A stretch of 7,905 nucleotides of DNA from Clostridiaceae bacterium (GTDB lineage: Bacteria > Bacillota > Clostridia > Peptostreptococcales > Peptostreptococcaceae): assembly GCA_902362365.1 (NCBI GenBank), contig CABIVQ010000081.1:1-7905 (forward strand), in the 5' to 3' direction. The position numbers and the translations under genes are program-made. Positions within the stretch are counted from its first letter, which is position 1; each line of letters opens with the position of its first letter. The notes beneath the pieces are model-generated. The model was not told the DNA's origin and ran no database searches. It was given only the letters and a program-made list of their open reading frames with translations. This document shows positions 5,780 to 7,905 of the stretch, piece by piece.

Positions 5780-6217
5780 TTAGTTTAAATTAATATAGAT
5801 TTCTATATTAGAAGTATCAGTATAGTCATTTATTAAATATAATATTGTATTTTTAAGATAATAGCATTCTTTTTCAGTTAAACTATACTCGAATTGAAGT
5901 TTGTTTATTTTTATATGATTAATAAATAAGCTTACATTTTTGTCTTTTTTGTTTTTTAATATCTCTATTTTTAAGTTTGATAATAAACTTTCACTAAGCG
6001 ACTCTAAAGTATTTTTAATTTCATATAAAATTATATCTAAAGTAGATTGTTTCATTGAAATGTTTTTATTATCCTTACAAGAATCGCAATATAAATACAA
6101 AGCATTTGCTTTAGATTCAAAATTTATTAATTCATTATTTCCACAGTTATTACATATAGAAGTATGTATTTTTGAAACAAAAGCATCATTTGATAAAATA
6201 AAATGGTTAGTGTTCAC
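5780..6217 (-). CDS. Unrecognised protein with two CxxC pairs (zinc-ribbon-like)
   Basis: A 145-residue protein that I do not recognise. Near the N-terminus CNNC (22-25) and CDSC (44-47), 18 residues apart, could bind one zinc ion as a small ribbon. The rest is Lys/Asn/Ile-rich and predicted helical, then a C-terminal part ending in beta-like YINLN; no signal peptide or membrane helix is seen. I chose the GTG at 6217-6215 because GGGGGG (plus 6225-6230) sits seven bases upstream as a ribosome site. The alternative TTG at 6232 would overlap that site and add five residues. A TATAAT (plus 6287-6292) is a possible -10. The gene is separated from the cold-shock gene by a terminator, so it is probably single. 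A regulatory or nucleic-acid-binding role is possible but not shown. Confidence 0.68.
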   Translation of the reverse strand: MNTNHFILSNDAFVSKIHTSICNNCGNNELINFESKANALYLYCDSCKDNKNISMKQSTLDIILYEIKNTLESLSESLLSNLKIEILKNKKDKNVSLFINHIKINKLQFEYSLTEKECYYLKNTILYLINDYTDTSNIEIYINLN

Positions 6218-6351
6218 AGCTAAACCCCCCAATTAAGTATGTTTATAATAGTTATTTAAATAGACTCTAAGAACATTTTAACATCAATTATAAAAGAATA
6301 CTGTAGGTAAATGGTGGGAAAGCATATGAAATTATATAAATGTGGGCAAGA

Positions 6352-6378
6352 AAAAAAGAAGCCATAAGCTTCTTTTTT
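6352..6378 (-). terminator. Rho-independent terminator of the cold-shock gene
   Basis: AAAAAAGAAGC (6352-6362) pairs perfectly with GCTTCTTTTTT (6368-6378) around a CATAA loop. On the minus strand the stem ends in a run of seven T (plus 6351-6357), ending the cold-shock transcript about 40 bases after its stop. T-runs on both strands make it potentially bidirectional. The remaining bases of 6233-6418 hold only A+T-rich sequence and the weak promoter noted for the minus-strand gene. Confidence 0.87.
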
Positions 6379-6418
6379 CTGAATAAATCTATATATTAAT
6401 ATCTATATTAAAAATAAA

Positions 6419-6616
6419 TTATATTCTGTTTACGTTAGCAGCTTGAGGACCTCTAGCTCCGTCAACTATTTCAAAGCTAACTGCTTGTCCTTCTTCTAAA
6501 GTCTTGAATCCTTCACCTTGTATAGCTGAGAAATGTACGAATACGTCATCTCCACCTTCTACAGATATGAATCCAAATCCTTTTTCGCTGTTAAACCATT
6601 TTACTATTCCGTTCAT
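6419..6616 (-). CDS. Cold-shock protein, CspA family
   Basis: A 65-residue single cold-shock domain, the normal length for bacterial Csp proteins, which bind single-stranded RNA and DNA and act as RNA chaperones. It begins [17 protein letters not shown], with RNP1 KGFGFI (12-17) and RNP2 VFVHF (25-29) carrying the aromatic residues that stack on bases, and ends [10 protein letters not shown] as typical. The start is set by GGAGG (plus 6623-6627), six bases before the ATG. The open frame runs 12 codons further upstream to 6652, but that extension has no ribosome site and no family support. It is transcribed leftward from a shared gap with the mechanosensitive channel gene and stops at the hairpin 6352-6378. 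The name (cspA, B, C or D) cannot be settled from sequence. Confidence 0.96.
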   Translation of the reverse strand: MNGIVKWFNSEKGFGFISVEGGDDVFVHFSAIQGEGFKTLEEGQAVSFEIVDGARGPQAANVNRI

Positions 6617-6653
6617 CGTGAACCTCCAAATTATATAAAAAATACAAACCATT

Positions 6654-6676
6654 AAGATAAATAATTACCTTATCTT
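6654..6676 (-). promoter_or_regulatory. Hairpin in the cold-shock gene leader
   Basis: AAGATAA (6654-6660) and TTATCTT (6670-6676) are perfect seven-base complements with a nine-base loop, 38 bases upstream of the cold-shock start codon on the minus strand. It could be a weak leader structure or a dyad operator. A TATAAA on the minus strand (about plus 6685-6690) lies just upstream and could be a -10, with no convincing -35. Confidence 0.35.
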
Positions 6677-6783
6677 GTCTGTTAATTTATAGTAACATAG
6701 AAAAAAAATAAATACAAGGTAAAAATTAAAAAAAATTTAGAAAACTTAAAATTTATATAGATTAGAGGAAAGATTGCTAATTA

Positions 6784-6812
6784 TGGACATAATAAAAAAA
6801 ATAGTGTATTAT
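6784..6812 (+). promoter_or_regulatory. Promoter of the mechanosensitive channel gene
   Basis: TGGACA (6784-6789) and TATTAT (6807-6812) are 17 bases apart, close to sigma-A consensus (five of six at each element). An overlapping TATAAT at 6810-6815 would give a 20-base spacer. The transcript would start near 6819, about 50 bases before the ATG. Confidence 0.5.
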
Positions 6813-6871
6813 AATAAAAAACATAAAAAAATAATTTATTTTAGAAAAAGATGTAGAATAAGGAGGAATTT

Positions 6872-7768
6872 ATGCCGACAAGTGAAAAAGAAGTTGAAAC
6901 AGCATTAGAAAAACTACAATCTTTAAACTTAAAAAACTTAGATACCTCTACACTATTGGATAAGTTTGTTAGTTGGGCTATAGATAGTGGTGTAAGATTA
7001 ATAATTGGATTATTGATTATATCAATAGGTTTTAAGATAATAAAAAAGGTTGTTAATAAATTTGAGCATTTCTTGGAAAAAAGAGACGTAGATGTTACTT
7101 TAAGAAGATTTTTAAAATCTTTCTCAATAGGTGGCTTAAAAGCAATAATAGTGTTATTGGTGGTTACGCTTATATGGGATGTTAAGCTGACAGGACTTGT
7201 TGCTTTATTTACTTCGGCTGGGGTTGCAATAGGTCTTGCGCTTCAAGGAAGTTTATCAAATTTTGCAGGAGGATTTATAATTCTTTTACTAAGACCTTTC
7301 AAAGTAGGAGACTATATACAAGCCGCTGGTTATGAGGGAACTGTCGAGCAAATAGGTGTATTTTATACTCATTTACTTACGATAGATAATAAGGTGGCAT
7401 TAATACCAAATGGAACATTATCAAATAACAGCTTAATAAATTATTCAGCAAAAGAAAATAGAAGAGTTGATTTAATATTTAATGTAAGTTATGAGAATAA
7501 TGTAATTCATGTTAGAAATGTTTTAAAAGAAATAATAGATAAGCATCCATTAATATCACATGACCCAGAACCATTTATTGGAATAGTTGAACATGCACAA
7601 AATTCAGTAAACTTTGGAGTGAGAGTTTGGTGTAATAAAGATAATTATTGGACTATTTACTATGACTTACTAGAACAGGTTAAAGTAAGATTTGATGAAG
7701 AAAATATAACTATACCATATCCTCAAATGGATTTACATGTAAATTATAAAACAGAAAATAAAAAATAA
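6872..7768 (+). CDS. Small-conductance mechanosensitive channel, MscS family
   Basis: A 298-residue inner-membrane channel that should open under membrane tension to release solutes during osmotic downshock. After a polar N-terminus come three membrane segments at about 40-60, 86-103 and 107-140. The third contains the family hallmark GVAIGLALQGSLSNFAGG (117-134), the Gly/Ala-lined pore helix with the Gln-Gly kink, followed by RPFKVGDYI. The beta domain follows (VEQIGVF, LIPNGTLSNNSLINYS), then the alpha/beta vestibule. Its length is close to E. coli MscS (286), so it is a minimal three-helix type. AAGGAGG (6860-6866) is five bases before the ATG. It is probably monocistronic: promoter upstream, strong terminator directly after, and then the IS30 end. 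All recognisable parts are intact. Confidence 0.95.
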   Translation: MPTSEKEVETALEKLQSLNLKNLDTSTLLDKFVSWAIDSGVRLIIGLLIISIGFKIIKKVVNKFEHFLEKRDVDVTLRRFLKSFSIGGLKAIIVLLVVTLIWDVKLTGLVALFTSAGVAIGLALQGSLSNFAGGFIILLLRPFKVGDYIQAAGYEGTVEQIGVFYTHLLTIDNKVALIPNGTLSNNSLINYSAKENRRVDLIFNVSYENNVIHVRNVLKEIIDKHPLISHDPEPFIGIVEHAQNSVNFGVRVWCNKDNYWTIYYDLLEQVKVRFDEENITIPYPQMDLHVNYKTENKK

Positions 7769-7781
7769 TTAATATTTCAAG

Positions 7782-7812
7782 AAAAAAGCTAGCCATATGG
7801 CTAGCTTTTTTT
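7782..7812 (+). terminator. Terminator of the mechanosensitive channel gene
   Basis: A perfect 30-base palindrome spans 7782-7811, with GCTAGCC (7788-7794) facing GGCTAGC (7799-7805) around a four-base loop, flanked by six A on the left and seven T on the right. It works equally well on both strands, so it can also stop transcripts leaving the right-hand IS30 transposase. Confidence 0.92.
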
Positions 7813-7817
7813 ATTAA

Positions 7818-7905
7818 TGATAGATTGTCAATATAAGTGCAACACTTTATATTCATGTTGCATCAAATACCTCTGCAGGTGTCTTATATCCAAGACACTT
7901 GCGAG
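7818..7905 (-). mobile_element. Right (3') end of an IS30-family insertion sequence, right copy
   Basis: The reverse complement of 7818-7901 equals bases 1-84 except for one base. The element points leftward, with its 3' end facing the window interior, so the two copies are in inverted orientation. It starts only five bases after the channel gene terminator. Beyond 7901 there are four further bases (GCGAG with 7901), giving an Arg codon ahead of the shared transposase sequence. Outer parts of the element are not in view. Confidence 0.8.
7853..7905 (-). CDS. IS30-family transposase, C-terminal fragment (cut by window edge)
   Basis: Read leftward from 7903 the frame gives RKCLGYKTPAEVFDAT and stops at TGA (plus 7853-7855). 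R-K-C-L-G-Y-K-T-P is the conserved end of IS30-family DDE transposases. It differs from the left copy by one codon (AAG Lys instead of AGG Arg), so the two ends are separate copies or alleles rather than one sequence read twice. Most of the protein lies outside the window. Confidence 0.83.
   Translation of the reverse strand, partial: RKCLGYKTPAEVFDAT

Noticed and set aside
5940..6236. 98-codon plus-strand open frame opposite the CxxC protein
   Set aside because: The minus-strand gene has a good ribosome site and terminator; this frame has neither and reads as low-complexity Phe/Ser/Lys.
6617..6652. Twelve-residue N-terminal extension of the cold-shock protein
   Set aside because: The GGAGG at 6623-6627 would fall inside it, and CspA proteins begin with MNGxVKWFN.
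1..7905. Functional composite transposon made of the two IS30 copies and everything between
   Set aside because: The cargo includes ordinary chromosomal genes (cold-shock protein, MscS channel) with their own terminators, and outer IS ends are not visible; repeat-broken contig ends are at least as likely.

Overview
The window is AT-rich (coding stretches around 23-30% G+C by eye) with strong GGAGG-type ribosome binding sites, tightly packed genes and classical hairpin/U-tract terminators. This points to a low-G+C anaerobic firmicute. The protein families (Bce-type transporter, EutS/PduU and EutP/PduV proteins, IS30 transposase) suit the Clostridia, perhaps Peptostreptococcaceae, but the genus cannot be fixed from the sequence alone.

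Both ends lie inside copies of the same IS30-family insertion sequence in opposite orientation. Bases 1-84 and the reverse complement of 7818-7901 agree at 83 of 84 positions, and each encodes the transposase C-terminus. The window may be a contig broken at repeats, or a segment bounded by two inverted IS copies.

Left part (1-3465): the left IS30 end is fused to the ATPase domain of a sensor histidine kinase that has lost its membrane and phospho-acceptor parts. A terminator follows, then a promoter region with two inverted repeats resembling BceR-type operators, then a two-gene Bce-like ABC transporter (ATPase and ten-TM permease) of the kind used for antimicrobial-peptide detoxification. 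The kinase that would normally control this transporter appears to be the one destroyed.

Middle (3466-3854): a 389-bp gap that is clearly richer in G+C (about 38% over 3481-3720). It has a long branched terminator-like hairpin, three copies of TGACATGA, a perfect TGACAT/ATGTCA palindrome, a good minus-strand promoter, and a 67-codon minus-strand open frame without a usual start. It looks like a dispersed repeat or a non-coding RNA locus.

3864-5674: a flavodoxin-like protein, then a compact cluster of three bacterial-microcompartment genes: a PduU-like shell protein, an EutP/PduV-type P-loop protein and an EutS-like shell protein. No enzyme or other shell gene is present. The two shell paralogues are about 70% identical and differ at the position tied to EutS hexamer bending.

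5685-7812: a convergent terminator, an unrecognised minus-strand protein with two CxxC pairs, a minus-strand cold-shock protein, and a divergently transcribed small MscS-type mechanosensitive channel ending just before the right IS30 copy. The most interesting items are the three-gene microcompartment cluster, the structured island at 3466-3780, and the IS30-truncated kinase beside an intact Bce-like operon and operator.
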